Positions 46,042 through 59,756 of a stretch of 64,000 nt of DNA are shown here, piece after piece. This DNA is from Henckelia pumila (Eukaryota; Streptophyta; Magnoliopsida; Lamiales; Gesneriaceae): contig NC_133122.1 in assembly GCF_033568475.1 (NCBI RefSeq), forward strand, positions 20,157,206 through 20,221,205, read 5' to 3'. The first letter of the stretch is position 1. Every line of letters starts with the position of its first letter. Under the pieces are notes generated by a model. It searched no databases and was not told the origin of the DNA. It saw only the letters and a list, made by a program, of their open reading frames with translations. The translations under genes and the position numbers were made by a program.

Positions 46042-48099
46042 CTTTGTGCTTCCTTTTTCTTGCTGTGAAGTATCCCAAAATCGACACCTATTTGTACACA
46101 TAATTAGAAAGAATATCGGAAGTCGGAACAAATAGCAACTGAAAGCATGGGGGATTGATAGTAACAAAAAGGGAGCATGGAAATCACATGAAGCCCCTCA
46201 CGCAAAAACGAAGAAAAACATAGTAGACACACGGCTTTTTTATGTTGCAAAACATCTCACTTTTAAGCTTAATGTTTTTGCATTAAGTTTTTTTTCCCAA
46301 TTAAGAGAGGAGGCATTGATTTTCTTGAAAAATATACAGTAAACATGCAAGAATGTTATTACAAGTTTACCTTAAACTGCTACTGTCACTCTGTCACAAT
46401 ACTGATTTTTTTTTTTCATTTATGTTGGATTATTTTCTTGCTTGATTTTGTTGAATACTCAGTTTTGTGTAATAAATTATGTGTGAAGAAATTGAGAAGG
46501 GGCAGTGGCCTTATATATATGTATTAGAGTTGACAAGTGGTGACTTGAAGCAGCCACATGGCTCCTCGATCGACAATCTAGATGGCTAAATATTTTTGCT
46601 TGAATTCCATTTTTTGTTCCTACAAAATTAATTTTGTAGTTGAATTATCTTTTTTAATGTAAATATTTCATCACTCCGTAGAATAGCAATAACAATTTTC
46701 TTGCAATCAAAAAGAAAAATCATGCCAAACCAATGGTTGAGTATAAGTAAAAGCGAATTTCGTCGATCTATGAGCCGCCGAGTTTGCTTGACGACGCATA
46801 TGTTGAATACTATCAAACGCATTGTGGAGAAGCAAGTTTTTTATTTGAATGGGGAAAACTCGTAGCATAAAAATCATATTTGTTAAGAAATTAGTCTCCA
46901 TATATATGTTTAGCATCATATCTGTGACTCTGAGTGATTCAATGATCTATCACATTACACGATTGATAAATTTCATACGAAATGTATTTTAGCCATTATA
47001 GCATAAATTGGACTCAGTTGTTGCCATTTGATATACATAAATATTACATGACGTGACTTAAGTTATGAATTATTGTTAGTTACACTTTATTTATTTATTT
47101 ATTTTAAAAAAATTTGTTCTACACGCAACATGTTTTAAAGTATTCCTCCAACCAAAAAAGAAAAGATACCTTTACTTGGAATCAACAATTTTGATAAAAT
47201 TGTTGTACAATGATTATAATAATAATTGTGAAAAATGAAATAAAATTATCCCACTCTCTAGGGCAAAAAAATAAAATATAAATTTTCTATTTAAATCAAA
47301 ACCGTTAAACAATGCTATTTTTTTATGTGGTCTTGCATTTGGATTTTTGTTCTAGGCCGATGACTTTCATGGGTTTTTGTTATGTTAAAAATTCTCCAAG
47401 CCATTTGCCCGTTGTTATTTTATACGAGAAATTAAATCAAATTGATATGTAATGCGTCTTAGACTGACATAGTTTGATACATAGGATAAGATAAGTATAT
47501 GATATATAATATAAAGATAATTTAAGAATAAGTAAAATGGTAGGATACTATATTAGATGTTTTGTATGATTTTAATAAGAGTGATTAAATTTATATATTC
47601 GATTGTAATGACGAAATTAACCTTAATATAATAAATTTTATTTCTCATTGTTATTCAAGATCTTGCACTTGCATAAATGTAATAATTAAATTTGAATTTT
47701 TGTGGTATTTTTTTTCTTATATTAAATTTATCACACCAAATTAAAGGATATATAATCCACGTCACCACGAAGCATTTATCATGACTCATTAACTTATCAT
47801 GATTTTTTAAAAAATGTACCAAACATGGGATGAGATGGGATAATTTATTAATCACTCACTTATCAAATATGTCAACTATGTTTACATATACATATAAATG
47901 TTAAGAAAAATATGGCTCAAGTATTTATCCAAAAGATGAGAGGCAGAAGTTATTGAAATTGATGGAATATTAGGAGAAAAGTATATCATAAGTTATTGCG
48001 ATTGATGGAATATTAGCATAAAAGTATATCAACATATTACTTCCAATTATTTAATATTTATAAAATCTACGTATGTATATCAATTTTAGATCATTAACT
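46042..48099. other. Upstream region of the WAT1-related gene and AT-rich intergenic DNA
   Basis: Bases 46042-46350 should hold the promoter and 5' UTR, but no clear TATA box was fixed. A decayed MITE-like stretch, with TTTGATACATAGGATAAGATAA at about 47468 and its inverted counterpart TGGGATGAGATGGGATAATTTA near 47826, lies at about 47455-47860. The rest shows nothing. Confidence 0.5.
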
Positions 48100-48102
48100 T
48101 TA

Positions 48103-48825
48103 GAGCACGTCCAATGATCGATCAAGTTGAGCGAGGAAATCCAACTTGATCGGCCCATTTCATTCTCGTCCTCCCCAAAGGGCAAGGAAACCGCACGCGG
48201 AAGTGGTGAAGATGGTGGGCCCGCGCGGAGAGTCTCCGCACGGTGAAGCCCATCAATCTTGTTTTTTTTCTTTTTTTATAATTTTTTTAATTTTAAAAAA
48301 TGATTTTAATTAAAAATACATTTAAAAAATGTACAAAAATCAAAAAAATCAGAATAATTAATAAAAAAATTAAAAAAAGTCAACCGCTATATTTTTCAAA
48401 ATCAATGAAATTTTCTATAAATAGTAAAACTCGTCCACTTTTATTTACTTCTGTCAAGTTTAATTCATTTTCTTTTTTTCATGTGTGTTTTTTTATTTTG
48501 AAATATTATGTAATGCTTTTAAAATTATGTTTTTTTATGTTTTAAAAATATTGTTTTTAATTTATTATATTTATATGCATTGTTTTAATGTAATTTTTAT
48601 ATTTAGTTATGTTTATTTTTAATTTTTTATATTTATGTGTATTTTTATTATGTTTTAAAAATATTATTTAATGAAATAAAAAAAATATTATTTCAGCATC
48701 ACGACTACAACATCAACACATCATTATATATAGAAACATATAATAATGTTATCAACGCTGACATCATCATGCGATCAAGTTATCAATTTCACCACACCAA
48801 CTTCATCACAATTTTATACATGCTC
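48103..48825. mobile_element. PIF/Harbinger-like MITE with TTA duplications
   Basis: TTA stands at 48100-48102 and 48826-48828. The element between starts GAGCACGTCCAATG and ends ATACATGCTC, so GAGCA(C/T)GT is inverted. A 3-bp TTA duplication and GAGC ends are typical of PIF/Harbinger (Tourist-like) elements. The left 150 bp are GC-rich (CGCGCGGAGAGTCTCCGC can pair), and the remainder is AT-rich with no transposase. Confidence 0.7.
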
Positions 48826-48828
48826 TTA

Positions 48829-49743
48829 GCATTATTAATTTGATGCTAGAATGAATCCGTTATTGCATGATCATCATTTATGTCACTTAGTTGATTTATG
48901 TGATGTCATGGCTATCTTCTTTTTTTTTTAGCATTAAATAAGGTGAAATCTATATTTCAGAAAATAATGATAATAAGTTGAACTCTTAAATAAATATTTC
49001 TTGTATGCTCAGACTTTTGACCTAGTTTGACCCTATTAATTTAACATTGTCATTGGGCTTTAATTATTTTACATACGACGCACCACTTTCTGATAATCTT
49101 AAACCTCTCTTATAAGAAAAAAACTGGAGAAACGTGAATTCAATCTCAGATGTAGTGGTAAAACCCTAACTCACATAATTTCAACAAAAAAAAATTATTT
49201 TACATGACGTGAAATTTTGATCATTTGCACTAATGTGTAAATAAAAGATTCAATAGACTAAGAAAATTGAATTTGTAAACTTCATACAAAAACTATATAT
49301 AGCAAATATCACAAGTTTCTCTTTTTGCAAATAATTTTCGTATATCTCAGAAGTTATATATATCTTTTATTTCATGTGAGTACATATGCGACACGTGTGC
49401 CTCAGAAGTTAGTCGTTAATAATCGATAGTCGAGGCCAAAGTCAAAAGACCCTATGGCCCTTGAATCACAATATGTTTTGATAGCGCCTTTAAACTTTAA
49501 TTGGATGTGCTTTCTGCATAAGCATTGCACCAAACATTCTACTAAATTGCATGCACTTTGAAATCTTGGATCCCTCTGGAATCTGACTCTTCTTCCCATT
49601 ACGTACAAAGAACCCTGGAATCTTATTTACTCTATAGATAGCATCTACGTACACTTAATGCTCTAGCATTCTCATTGTTGAAAGAGTAGGACTCCATTGA
49701 TCATGTTGAGAATTGATTTGATGGGTTTGTCGAGTGCCGCTTA
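48829..49743. other. Intergenic DNA
   Basis: AT-rich. A minus-strand open stretch at 49402-49608 has no recognisable domain and is not called. No repeat boundary was identified. Confidence 0.5.
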
Positions 49744-50076
49744 CCTATGATTAGGGCTGGGAAAAAATACCGAATACTAAAAATACTGTCATATCGTACC
49801 GAAAAATTTACCGAATATACCGAAAAATCGGTATACCGAAAATTTCGGTACGGTATCATATCGTACCGAAATTTTCGGTATCGATATATATAATTTTTTT
49901 TTTCGGTATACCGAATTTTTTTTATTTTTGATACGATATCCGATATAAAAATTCTCCATACCAAAAATTCGGTATACTGAATTTTCGGTATGGTATCATA
50001 CCGGTATGGTACGGTACGGTATACGGTATCGTAGTTTGCTACGGTATATCGTACCGTACCCAGCCCTACCTATGAT
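49744..50076. mobile_element. hAT-type MITE with exact 8-bp target duplication
   Basis: CCTATGAT at 49744-49751 is repeated exactly at 50069-50076. The 317-bp element between them has perfect 10-bp terminal inverted repeats, TAGGGCTGGG at 49752-49761 and CCCAGCCCTA at 50059-50068. The interior is built almost wholly from CGGTATACCG-like palindromic repeats on both strands. It has no coding capacity. Exact ends and duplication suggest a young insertion. Confidence 0.85.
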
Positions 50077-51175
50077 TCATGTGTTATTTGATGTTTTATC
50101 TATACTATATATGTATTGCATGTGTAAAAATTCCCTAATATTATTTATTGGTTATGCCAACGATAGAATCCGCAGCGCTGCTGTTCTTTTATGCACACTA
50201 GTTGAATCCCGAGTTAAATACAATAGACTATAAATCACGCTAGCCAAGTAAATCACACTAGATTTAATCGCCCAAAAAAGTATTGATATAAAGAATTGAA
50301 CTTGTGATCATTGATCAAGCGTTCATAATCCACCAACTCAAATACCTGCGAAGAACCATTTCTAATATGATTTTACTTTTACATTAGGCATAAATTGTTA
50401 GATTATTTATATTTTATTTCAAAAAAGCTATACTTTAATTTTTATTTTATTTTATTTTGGTTGGCAAAAAAGCTATACTAGAAAGTTGAAAACTCAAGAG
50501 AATATTGTTTGTCTACTGTAATTGGCTATTAATTCTCCATGTATGCAGTATGCTGCATATTTTTATTTTTGAAAATAACTATTTTTATTTTTATTTGTGT
50601 GTTTAAATAGATTTGAGGAAGTGTGATAAGATATAAGCTGGTTGGGAAAATTGCAGTTTTCGACATATTTGTTTTTTTTAATAAATATGTTCATTTATGT
50701 TGTTATAATTAATTCTTAATTTGTATCTTCTAATTTTCAGCAATTTAAAAAAAATTTAATCGGTGATAGGTATCAAAATGACATCGATCAAACTTTTTTT
50801 AAAAGAAAATAAATAAATTTCTCTAGTGTATTTAGTACCGTGTATTTTGAAGGTATTATTTCAAAAAAATAGTTTGATCGATGTCATTTATTAAAAATAT
50901 AAATAAATTCTTCTATCGGTGTGATGTCAGTGTTACATCAAAAATTGGCCACAATAAAAATAATAATAAATTGAAATTTGATGACACAAAAAAAAACAAA
51001 ATTATAAAAGATACACACAAATTATCTAGATTACTTTTTTTCTCGGGAAAAAATAATAAAAATAAAAAATTGCCAATTTCATGTAAACAATTTCACATTT
51101 CGAGATAACATGTTACCAATTGCCACACAACAATCCTTTTTCAAAAGAAAGGCATGAGTCATGACTTCAACAATT

Positions 51176-51180
<5 letters not shown>
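50077..51180. other. AT-rich intergenic DNA
   Basis: Nothing supported. The motif TTTGATCGATGTCATTT is present at 50873-50889 and its near-complement AAATGACATCGATCAAA at 50774-50790, giving a short inverted repeat. Confidence 0.5.

Positions 51181-51215
<35 letters not shown>
51181..51215. repeat. (TC)n microsatellite
   Basis: About 17 uninterrupted TC units. Confidence 0.97.
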
Positions 51216-51219
<4 letters not shown>

Positions 51220-51774
51220 CTTTAATCCACTGAGAGCAACATAAAACAAGAAGTTCAATTTTCATTTTCAGTATCTTTTTTACTATTTCGTACCGTCATG
51301 AAATACAATGTCGCATTATTGGGAAACTTTTTTGCAATAATTAAATATTTGGACGACAATTTTATTTTTTTTTATCGTGGAATCCCAAGTGCAATCGTGC
51401 GTAGGCATTCCAATTTATCGGGTATCTGCATTATTAAAATGATATGTAAAGAAAAGGGCACAAAAATCATATCATTGAGATTTTTTTAAAAAAAAAAAAA
51501 GATTTGATAAAACAAAAAAACTTTTCTCTCTTTATTATTTTGTGACAGCCATTATTCTAAAGAACGAGCTGAACAAAATGATGAAATTTGTACCAAGCTT
51601 CAACTTTTTTCTGCAAGGCGACAATTCAAGTGTTTGACATTATTTGGGGAATTTTGACCAAAGATTCTGGGAAAATATTTGGGAGAAATAAATTAATTGT
51701 TTGGTTTTACTTTGTCGGAATAAAACTATTAATATGAGTTATAATATCTTATAATGAACAATATTACTTTTGGT

Positions 51775-52165
51775 ACCGTTCGAAGTTTTTTTTTTTTTAA
51801 GCTGATACCGTTTGAAGTTAAAGATATGTTAATAATGTAGAGATAAATAATCTAATATGATAAAAAATGATAATTAGTATAGTATTTAGTTTGATTGATA
51901 ATAATTTGTTTGTTTGATTAAATTTTAAATAAGACTATATATATTACCATTTTGTCCTTTTAAAAATTAATAAAACTTGAATAATATTATTGATTAAGGG
52001 TAATATAGTAATTTAAATTCAATGATTTGATTTATGTAAAATAAATAATTAATGATTCGATTGATATAAGATAAATATTTAGTAGATAGATAAATAATAT
52101 GACCAAGTAAACATGAGATTGGATAAGATAAATTATCAATAGATTAATAATATGTTACTTCAAAC
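51775..52165. mobile_element. MITE related to 42888-43279, copy 2
   Basis: Long stretches match copy 1, including TTAAATTCAATGATTTGAT, AAAATAAATAATTAATGAT and GATAGATAAATAATATGACC. The left tip (GGTACCGTTCGAAG) has been duplicated and interrupted by a T run, and the right tip reads ACTTCAAACGAGAAA. It is diverged and inactive. Confidence 0.55.
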
Positions 52166-52289
52166 GAGAAAACGTTAGTTAATAATTTAATGATATTACA
52201 AGAGAGAGAAAAAATACAAACATCGATTTTGACCAAAAACAAATCATGGGAAGATTGTTTTTTTTTGTCTTTTATTATTATTGTTTTAT

Positions 52290-52545
52290 TTTTATTTTAT
52301 CACATTTCAGTTTTAGTTCGTTATTTATTTATTTTTAACAATTTCAGTGTTTTTTTTATGTAACCCTTATATTGCACCAATTAATGTTGATGTAACGTTG
52401 ATGTATAAAAAACCACATCATTAATCTAAGTGGAAAATTGAATACAATTGTTAAAAATCAAAAGGTGCTGTAGTAAAATAAAACTGAAATTTTATAACAT
52501 TGAAAACCAAAATCACAAAAAAAAAAAAAACAAACAAACAAACAC
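52290..52545. repeat. Foldback element of the 967-1281 family
   Basis: CACATTTCAGTTTTAGTTCG at the left has its counterpart AAAACTGAAATTTTATAACA at the right. The centre repeats TTGATGTAACG. The arms end in T and A runs. Confidence 0.5.
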
Positions 52546-54848
52546 AAATAACAAAAAAACAATTTATTTAAATTAATATATCGTTAGTTATTATTTTGTG
52601 AGTAAAAATTATTTGACATCAAGTACCGATGAGATACTACTGATCGATTATGAGCCATCAACCAACCCCAATGGCCAATTTTAGTCACTAAGCACATATA
52701 AAAAATACGCGTGTCGATTGTGTATAATTCATTTTACATTAAAGTCTTAAGTTATTTTTTCCAATAAACTTTTAAAGAAATAATACACAATTTTATAAAA
52801 TTTTAGTATTATTTTATCAAGACATTCTAAATAGATCATGACACGAGAAGGCAATCATCTCTACACAAATAAAATTTTTATTAAAAAAAGAATCACGATA
52901 GTTATTTTCCCACTCAAAGCAGTTCCTTTGTACTCTAACTCACATGGTTTAAAATGTTCCTGGTCGCTCCATTCTATTCTATGGCTCATTGGCTGATATT
53001 TCGGATGACTTCACAAAAATACTTACCAATATCAGCATTTTGTGTCACATGAAATATGCATCTTTGCAACTTTCAAGGGATCGAGGAATATGATTCTAAC
53101 AGCATCGAATGATTCAAGTGCACACCTAGTCAGGCGTAACACATATAACCTAATATTCAGAGTTTGATGTGAAAGATAAAATATTGATTGATTATGAAAT
53201 ATTAATTTATCTAATATTTATGGCTTAAATTTTGTGAAAGATTTGTGTAATTGTGTCATGCACTATTATCTTATCCAGATATATAGTTTTATTATCTTTA
53301 TATATTTCATCATATTATCAATACGCTAATTGGTGTCTAAATGAATATAATAACCAAAAAAAACATATTTTATTCCATTATATTTACAATTTATATCTCC
53401 AACATATTATAACGCATAACAGCCTTAAGATAACCAATTTTTGTACAAGCTATCAAAGCAAATCTATTTTTCAATTTTGTCATAACCTCATATTTGATTT
53501 ACATTTCATTACATGCTATTAGTGATTTCAGAATTCTCAATTAGCTCATCATTTCAGATACAACAAATTTTAACTAAATTAAGCATTTAAAATTTTTATT
53601 TTCCTAAATAATTAAAACGAAGTCTATTATTCTTGTTCAAAAAAAAACGAAGTCTATTATTTTCAAAATAAAAATATATTATGCATATTCGTATCATGCA
53701 TGTACGCCTTGTACTAGTGACCATTAAATATTCCCAGTTTATCAAATTATTGACTAGTTTAATATCATCTTAGGGTCATTGTGTCATAATTACTCATAAA
53801 AACCAATCTTACGAATTTCCCACAATAATAAATCATAGGCAAAATTCGCAATCCTTCATAAAGTGAGGAGTAAAAATACTAGCTCAAAAGGCTTTGATCA
53901 TTCAAAGAAATGTCGTAGCCTTTAGACAAAGTAGACAGTGACCATTTTTTTCAACGATTTGAAAGAAAGACAACAATGGCTTTGATCCCCACGATGTGGA
54001 ATCCTTGGTTAAAAACCTCGCCCACAAACCAATAGTTTATCATCCATTTTATATCAACTTGGATATCCGCCGTTACGTACGCACCGCAAGACTCGTGATT
54101 ATGATGGTTCTAGTAACACAAACCAATCAGCCTAGTGACATGAAAACTAGAAATTTTATCGTGGGTAATGTTTTTCTCATCATAAGTGGACCAGAAAAAT
54201 ATATGTTAGTGCTTGAAAGAAAAGGTGATAAATACTTCTTATATGCTCTCTCAAACACTATCTAAAGTAGTGTTTGCAACATCTAAATATAAATGATTAT
54301 GAACGTTTTTTTCACAAATTTGTTAAGAAAAAATACGTAATCACTTGTTTTTAGAAGTTGGAAACACTACCTAAGTTCATTGGAATTTCATCAAATTCAG
54401 CAAATCAAAGGACTCAACCTGATTTTTTTTAACCGTACCATATGAGAAATAATTTTAATGTTTTATGCAAATTAAAAACAATAACTGATATCATGATACT
54501 TCAAAATAGCTGGACCAAGATATTATGATTTCTTTGCTTTCCCAGTTTGGCTTGTCTGTCGTGCTTTATTGATAAACAAAAAAAAACAGAAACGCGTAAA
54601 AGATATCATTTTAACAAACAAAAGCCAATATCCTGATATTCAAATTTCAAACCAAAGAAGTTCGTTATAAGTATTGATATACTAACTACTTCCACCAGCA
54701 AAGATAACATAACTGTATTTCTAAAATAATGAGAGGGATAACAATACAAGCAGCACTGCTAGTTTTCATAACAAAGACTTGTTTCGTTGTCAAAATGGTC
54801 AAATAAAGGGCGTAATCGATCACCTGGTCCCTGATGGAACCGGATTGT
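52546..54848. other. Intergenic DNA between MITE region and the RABE gene
   Basis: AT-rich, with no convincing gene. A plus-strand open stretch at about 53970-54265 lacks an ATG in frame and any domain I recognise. The part just below 54849 is the 3' UTR of the GTPase gene. Confidence 0.5.
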
Positions 54849-57800
54849 TCAAGAACCACCACAGCATGCTGATCTTTGGGAGGTTTGGGCTGCCCCTGCC
54901 GACTGGTCTGGTTGGGTGATCCTTATAGTTTGGGGCTGCATTCACGCAAAAATTACACAGGTCAATCTTTTGATGAGATGGAAAAACAGATAAAAGTGCG
55001 AGCATGTAAATATGGCACTGGATACCTCAGCCTTTGAGTCAGTTTCAGCAAGTCTTTGCTTTATGTCCCTGGCTATTGAGAAGAAAACTTCCTCTACATT
55101 CATGTTTGTTTTAGCACTCTGTTTCACATGATGTTAATTAAAGTGAAACAGTCAAAAAAAAGAAATTCAAACACAAGCAAGAAGTGTGACTTACAGTCTC
55201 AAAGAATTTGATTCCGTATTCATCAGCAAGTGCTTGACCCTTGGATGTAGGAACGGCCTATACAGGTTCAGCTGGGATGTCAGATTATTTTGGATAAAAG
55301 AAAAACATAAACTAGTATAGAAAGATGTGTGCACATTAAAGGGGATAAACATAGCAAAGTCTGTATCTTTAGGTAATGACTGGAGCCTAGTGAATATTGC
55401 CTTTCATTACTTAATATGTTAAAAATTTCAAACTTTACTTCTACAGTTGAGGTTCCATCACCCTGAAAGCACGTCAAACTTCAAGATAATCGAGTTCTAG
55501 ATCTAAACCATGGGAGAGCCGGGCTAACAGAGAACATAAATAATGCATAAACAGTGAATATAGATACACATGTAGAAGAGAGAGAAACAGAAACAGAGAA
55601 TGCAGACCCTTTTACTTTCATCCATATCAGCCTTGTTTCCCACTAATATCTTGTTGACATTGTCGGAGGCATGCTGTTCAATGTTTCTGATCCAATTCCT
55701 AATGTCTAAAAAAGGATGAAGTTAATTTAGATAAGATACAGCACAGCACAGCACACCATGAAAGGTAAGTAAACTTAAAAGTTAATTAAGAAGTATGAAA
55801 AACATTAATAAATGTATGAGATAATGAGAGATTGAAGAGTAATTACTGTTGAAAGATGACTCATCAGTCACGTCATACACCAGCAGTATACCCATTGCTC
55901 CTCGGTAGTAAGCTGCAAAAAAGAGATTGTTCAGTCAATAAGCTCGGTCTAAGTTCAAGAAACGAAATGGTTCTTTGAAGAATAAAATGGTGGCTTGCAG
56001 ATCGGGAAATCTAGTAAAAAACAATTAACGTGCAATAAGACTGGAAATAGGCCTGGAGCAGAAGAGTGGTGAAGTGCTTATAAGCCAATCAAATTTTGAT
56101 TTAGAAAAAAATGACACGATCAGACGATGCTTCGATTTTCCTTCTATAATCCTTCATCTCTACAGACTACGTGCAACCAAAAACCACCATAGCACCCAAA
56201 GAACCTCTTGATCGCTTCTAATGGAGCCAGTAGCCACACCATTTCCTATAGTAATGCCAATATCATCCCCAAATGATCAGCATCATAAAACAGGTCCTTT
56301 AAACCATTAGAAAAGTGAAATGTAGGTTTCGAAAGTGTTAACCCAATTATATAAAGACCACGTCAAAAAAAATGCTAAAGAAACAAGCCTTTTCATCCTA
56401 TGATACATATCTTAATAATAGTAACAAGCATTCTAAAAAACCTTTTTAGGTTAATACCAAATACCCTCCAGAGTCTAGCTCATTGTAGACAGATTTTCTC
56501 ACCTTGCATTCTAAAGTGAAACAGCAACTGCATGCCTCAACAATGGCAGAAACAAAACAAGTTCCAATTGAAATTGTTATCTTAGATACATCCACAAAAG
56601 AAAAAATAAAGGGAGGGGCCGAGCGGAGGCATATTTCAATATCATTCAAATGCATACCAGTTGTGATTGTACGAAATCGCTCTTGTCCAGCAGTATCCCA
56701 AATTTGCAGCTTGATTCTTTTCCCATCAAGCTCGATAGTCCTTATCTTGAAATCAATGCTGAATGATATAGCAGAATCATACACAACAGGCAGGAGAACG
56801 TTAATAGGCAACACAACTGTATCGTATCTAAATTTGAAGGAATCCTACCCAATGGTGGTGATGAAACTGGTGGTGAAAGAACCATCAGAAAAACGTAGAA
56901 GAAGGCAACTCTTACCCACGCCTGACAAGGCGTCAATATGTCAGAACTTCAATACTAATCATTGCAAGTGACTACTCTAAATGGCAATTTCAGGTTAATT
57001 TACCAAATGCAAAACCAAACAAAGATGAATGAATTTGTAAAATAATTCACAAAAAAATATTGATTGCTTAAAATTGAGAAATTCCACTCCACCGAGCAAA
57101 AATTTTACAAAAACTATTATGGCATGTATGATCTTTGGCATGCAAGTTTGGAATAGAGACAATCTAAAACCGATAAAGAAAGCACATAAACTGGGGAAAT
57201 GATCTCTTCGTCTCACAGGCTTTCCATATTTTCAAGATGAACATATTTATTTTGGAGGGTGTAGACTAGATTTTATATTCTTTAGCCATGTCTCATGAAT
57301 TATTAAAACAACAAAATAATCCTAACTTCCTTTCCAGAACTCAAACTCTAGTCATATTACTTATACAATATTCCAGAACAAGCTTCCCTGGTGGACAACT
57401 GAAATCTGTGATCAGTTTGAGAAATGCATATAATAATGTGTCATAAAATTAAATACACTAAAGTTTGCATATGAATATGCATCCTTGGTAAAAACATACG
57501 TAAATATATTATTAATTATTAATCTAAAAGACACAAAGAGCTTACCATTTCCTAAAACGTAAAAATGAAGCATCATTCCATTTTGTCCAAATAATATTGC
57601 TAACAAATTCAATCCCAACAGCCAAATATTTTCAAGTGCAGCAAAAAAATAACAATAAACGAAACATTTCCTATTAAAGATTCAATCCAAGTAACGAAAT
57701 GATATGCTTGAAAACTCCTTGCCTAAAAACTAAAATAGCATGCGTGCCAAACAATGTGACTATTTCTCCTCAAAATCCGCTATTACCAAATCAAAAAGAT

Positions 57801-57946
57801 AATCTGATTCACACGTTTTACCGCCTGACACAGAAAACATCGCCCCAAACAAAAATGCGCAGAAAACACGCACCGCTGTCACCGATCAATAGAAGCTTAA
57901 TAAGATAATCATAATCAGCTCGAGCTCTGGCGGGTGGAGCAGCCAT
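54849..57946 (-). CDS. Rab GTPase, RABE (Rab8) type
   Basis: Eight exons on the minus strand: 57946-57874, 56921-56849, 56758-56658, 55912-55847, 55705-55608, 55257-55195, 55118-55026, 54935-54849. All are GT-AG and in phase, giving 217 residues. Guanine-nucleotide motifs are complete: P-loop GDSGVGKS (22-29), switch I ending TTIGIDFK, WDTAGQE (69-75), NKAD (128-131) and ETSAK (ending 161). The C-terminus is Gln/Ala-rich and ends SACCGGS, with Cys213 and Cys214 for double geranylgeranylation. The [20 protein letters not shown] start and [20 protein letters not shown]-like core place it with plant RABE1 proteins, which carry post-Golgi secretory vesicles to the plasma membrane. Length is as expected (about 216). 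The first intron is long (57873-56922). Nothing is missing. Confidence 0.95.
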
Positions 57947-59132
57947 CTGAATTGCTTCAGTTTTTTTCAAAATTATTTCCTCAAAACAAACCCTAACAAC
58001 GAAAAAAAAGTCAATCAATACCACCAAATAATGGCAGACTTTGATCCACCGATTAAAATCAGCTGTTGAAAACTCGAAATTGCAAACAAAAAGCCAAATC
58101 TATCGAGACAAATTGAGAATAATTACCAGATCGCCGGAAAACAGAGAAGAAAAGAGGGATCTAATGTACGAGGAAAATGAGGATGGAAGCGTGTGTGGGG
58201 AGAGAGAGAGAGTGGGGGAACGTCGGTCGTGGAGTTCTGTATTTTCTTTAAATAAATTAAATTATTTTTCATAATTGTTTAATAATTAAACTAATGTCAA
58301 TGATAGGGAGAAATCGTCAAAGTTTTTTGAATGAGTCAAAATCATAAATTTTTACTCGAAAGAATTAATAATAAATTTAATGGTTGGGAGGGAGGGACAG
58401 AGTAAGAATATTTACATTAATGTTTTTATTTTTGTATATATATTTCTCAGTACAATTTTGGTCTGTAGTTTGGAGGAATAATTGTTCTAAACCATGCGAT
58501 CAAACTGTGATGTTTTGTATATTTTAAAATATTTGAGTTATTATCTTATCACTTTTAATCAAAATAATTACCATAAAATACCATAATTTTTAATTATAAC
58601 TTAAATTATCCTACTTAAAGATGATTATTCTAATCAGTTATAAAATGTCTTATTAAAGGTCATTTTTACAGTTCATTTTAACAAAATATCTAAAAAAAAT
58701 TACACTATAATATGTAAATTCTTTTACACAAAATTACTTGACGTCTGTGAACAAAAAAAAAAATTATACATATGCGATATACGCGCGAGAGTATGTGGTG
58801 AATGATGAATTTTATTTCACAATCACAAAATCTATAATTTACAAACTCCCAAATGAATGCGAAAAAGTACACAAAAACTCATATGAACGTTCTCACATGT
58901 TAATTTTGTTAGATAAATATCATATTTGAAATTGAGTCACCAGTGAAAAAATTATTTTGTTGTGTCAAAATATTAATTTTTATTGTCAACATAAGCATTG
59001 TTGACTCGTCCTACGAACAAAGATCTGTCAAACTGTCTCACAAAAAGTGGCGGAGACACGTTGATGGCCACCCTATATTTTTTTCAAAATTTTGTATATA
59101 TAAATTTTGAATAATTTTGAATTAATGTGATA
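57947..59132. other. RABE promoter region and AT-rich intergenic DNA
   Basis: A GA run (58201-58212) lies about 260 bp upstream of the ATG, and the 5' UTR is probably in 57947-58200. Beyond 58260 the DNA is AT-rich with no supported feature. Confidence 0.5.
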
Positions 59133-59498
59133 TTGGCCAGAGTAGGCTTGATCCCCCGCACTCCGTGCTCAAAACAATTCCGATTGACTTGAAATTTTCA
59201 CGGTAGGATCGTTTAAAAAATATGAATCCAACGATATATCATATGCTACAAATTTCAATCTCGATGGCCGGAATCGTGAAGATGGCCGGAAATAGGGTTA
59301 AATGTGCAGTTTTTGGTCATCTTCATGATTTCGGCCATCAAGATTGAAATTTGTAGCATATGATATATCGTTGGATTCGTATTTTTTAAAACGATCTTAC
59401 CGTGAAAATTTCAAGTCAATCGAAATTATTTTGAGCACGGGTGTGCACGGATTCCCCGCACCCTAAAGTGCGGGGGATCAAGTCTCTTGGCCAGAGTA
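59133..59498. mobile_element. Foldback element with a 12-bp flanking duplication
   Basis: TTGGCCAGAGTA at 59133-59144 is repeated at 59487-59498. The 342-bp interior is almost wholly an inverted repeat: the left arm begins CTTGATCCCCCGCAC and the right arm ends GTGCGGGGGATCAAG. Long matching stretches such as CCAACGATATATCATATGC follow, and the arms meet near 59290-59320. There is no coding capacity. The duplication is longer than the usual 9-11 bp of Mutator-like elements, so the class is left open. Confidence 0.75.
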
Positions 59499-59756
59499 CC
59501 TCAATTTAAAATATCGAAGGATTCGATAACTTAAAATTTTAACTCAATAGACTAAAATCTTGGCTCAGCTGTTGCCTAATTATTTATTGGTTTTGACTTT
59601 TAATCATTGACGTTCGATTGATTCCTTCTAACTTCTAATCAATCATATAAAATGCTTCAATCAAACATATTTTAAAATTTTAAAATCAAATCAATTTTGA
59701 CAAACTGTTAATCCAATGTATATATACTTATTCTAAAATTGTTTTTCTGATCATAT

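Noticed and set aside
49402-49608. 68-codon minus-strand frame
   Set aside because: Fragments such as GRRVRFQRDPRFQSACNLVE suggest an old relic, but I could not tie it to any family or find flanking coding sequence.
53970-54265. Open stretch before the RABE gene
   Set aside because: It has no ATG in frame, no domain, and its AT-rich composition matches the surroundings.
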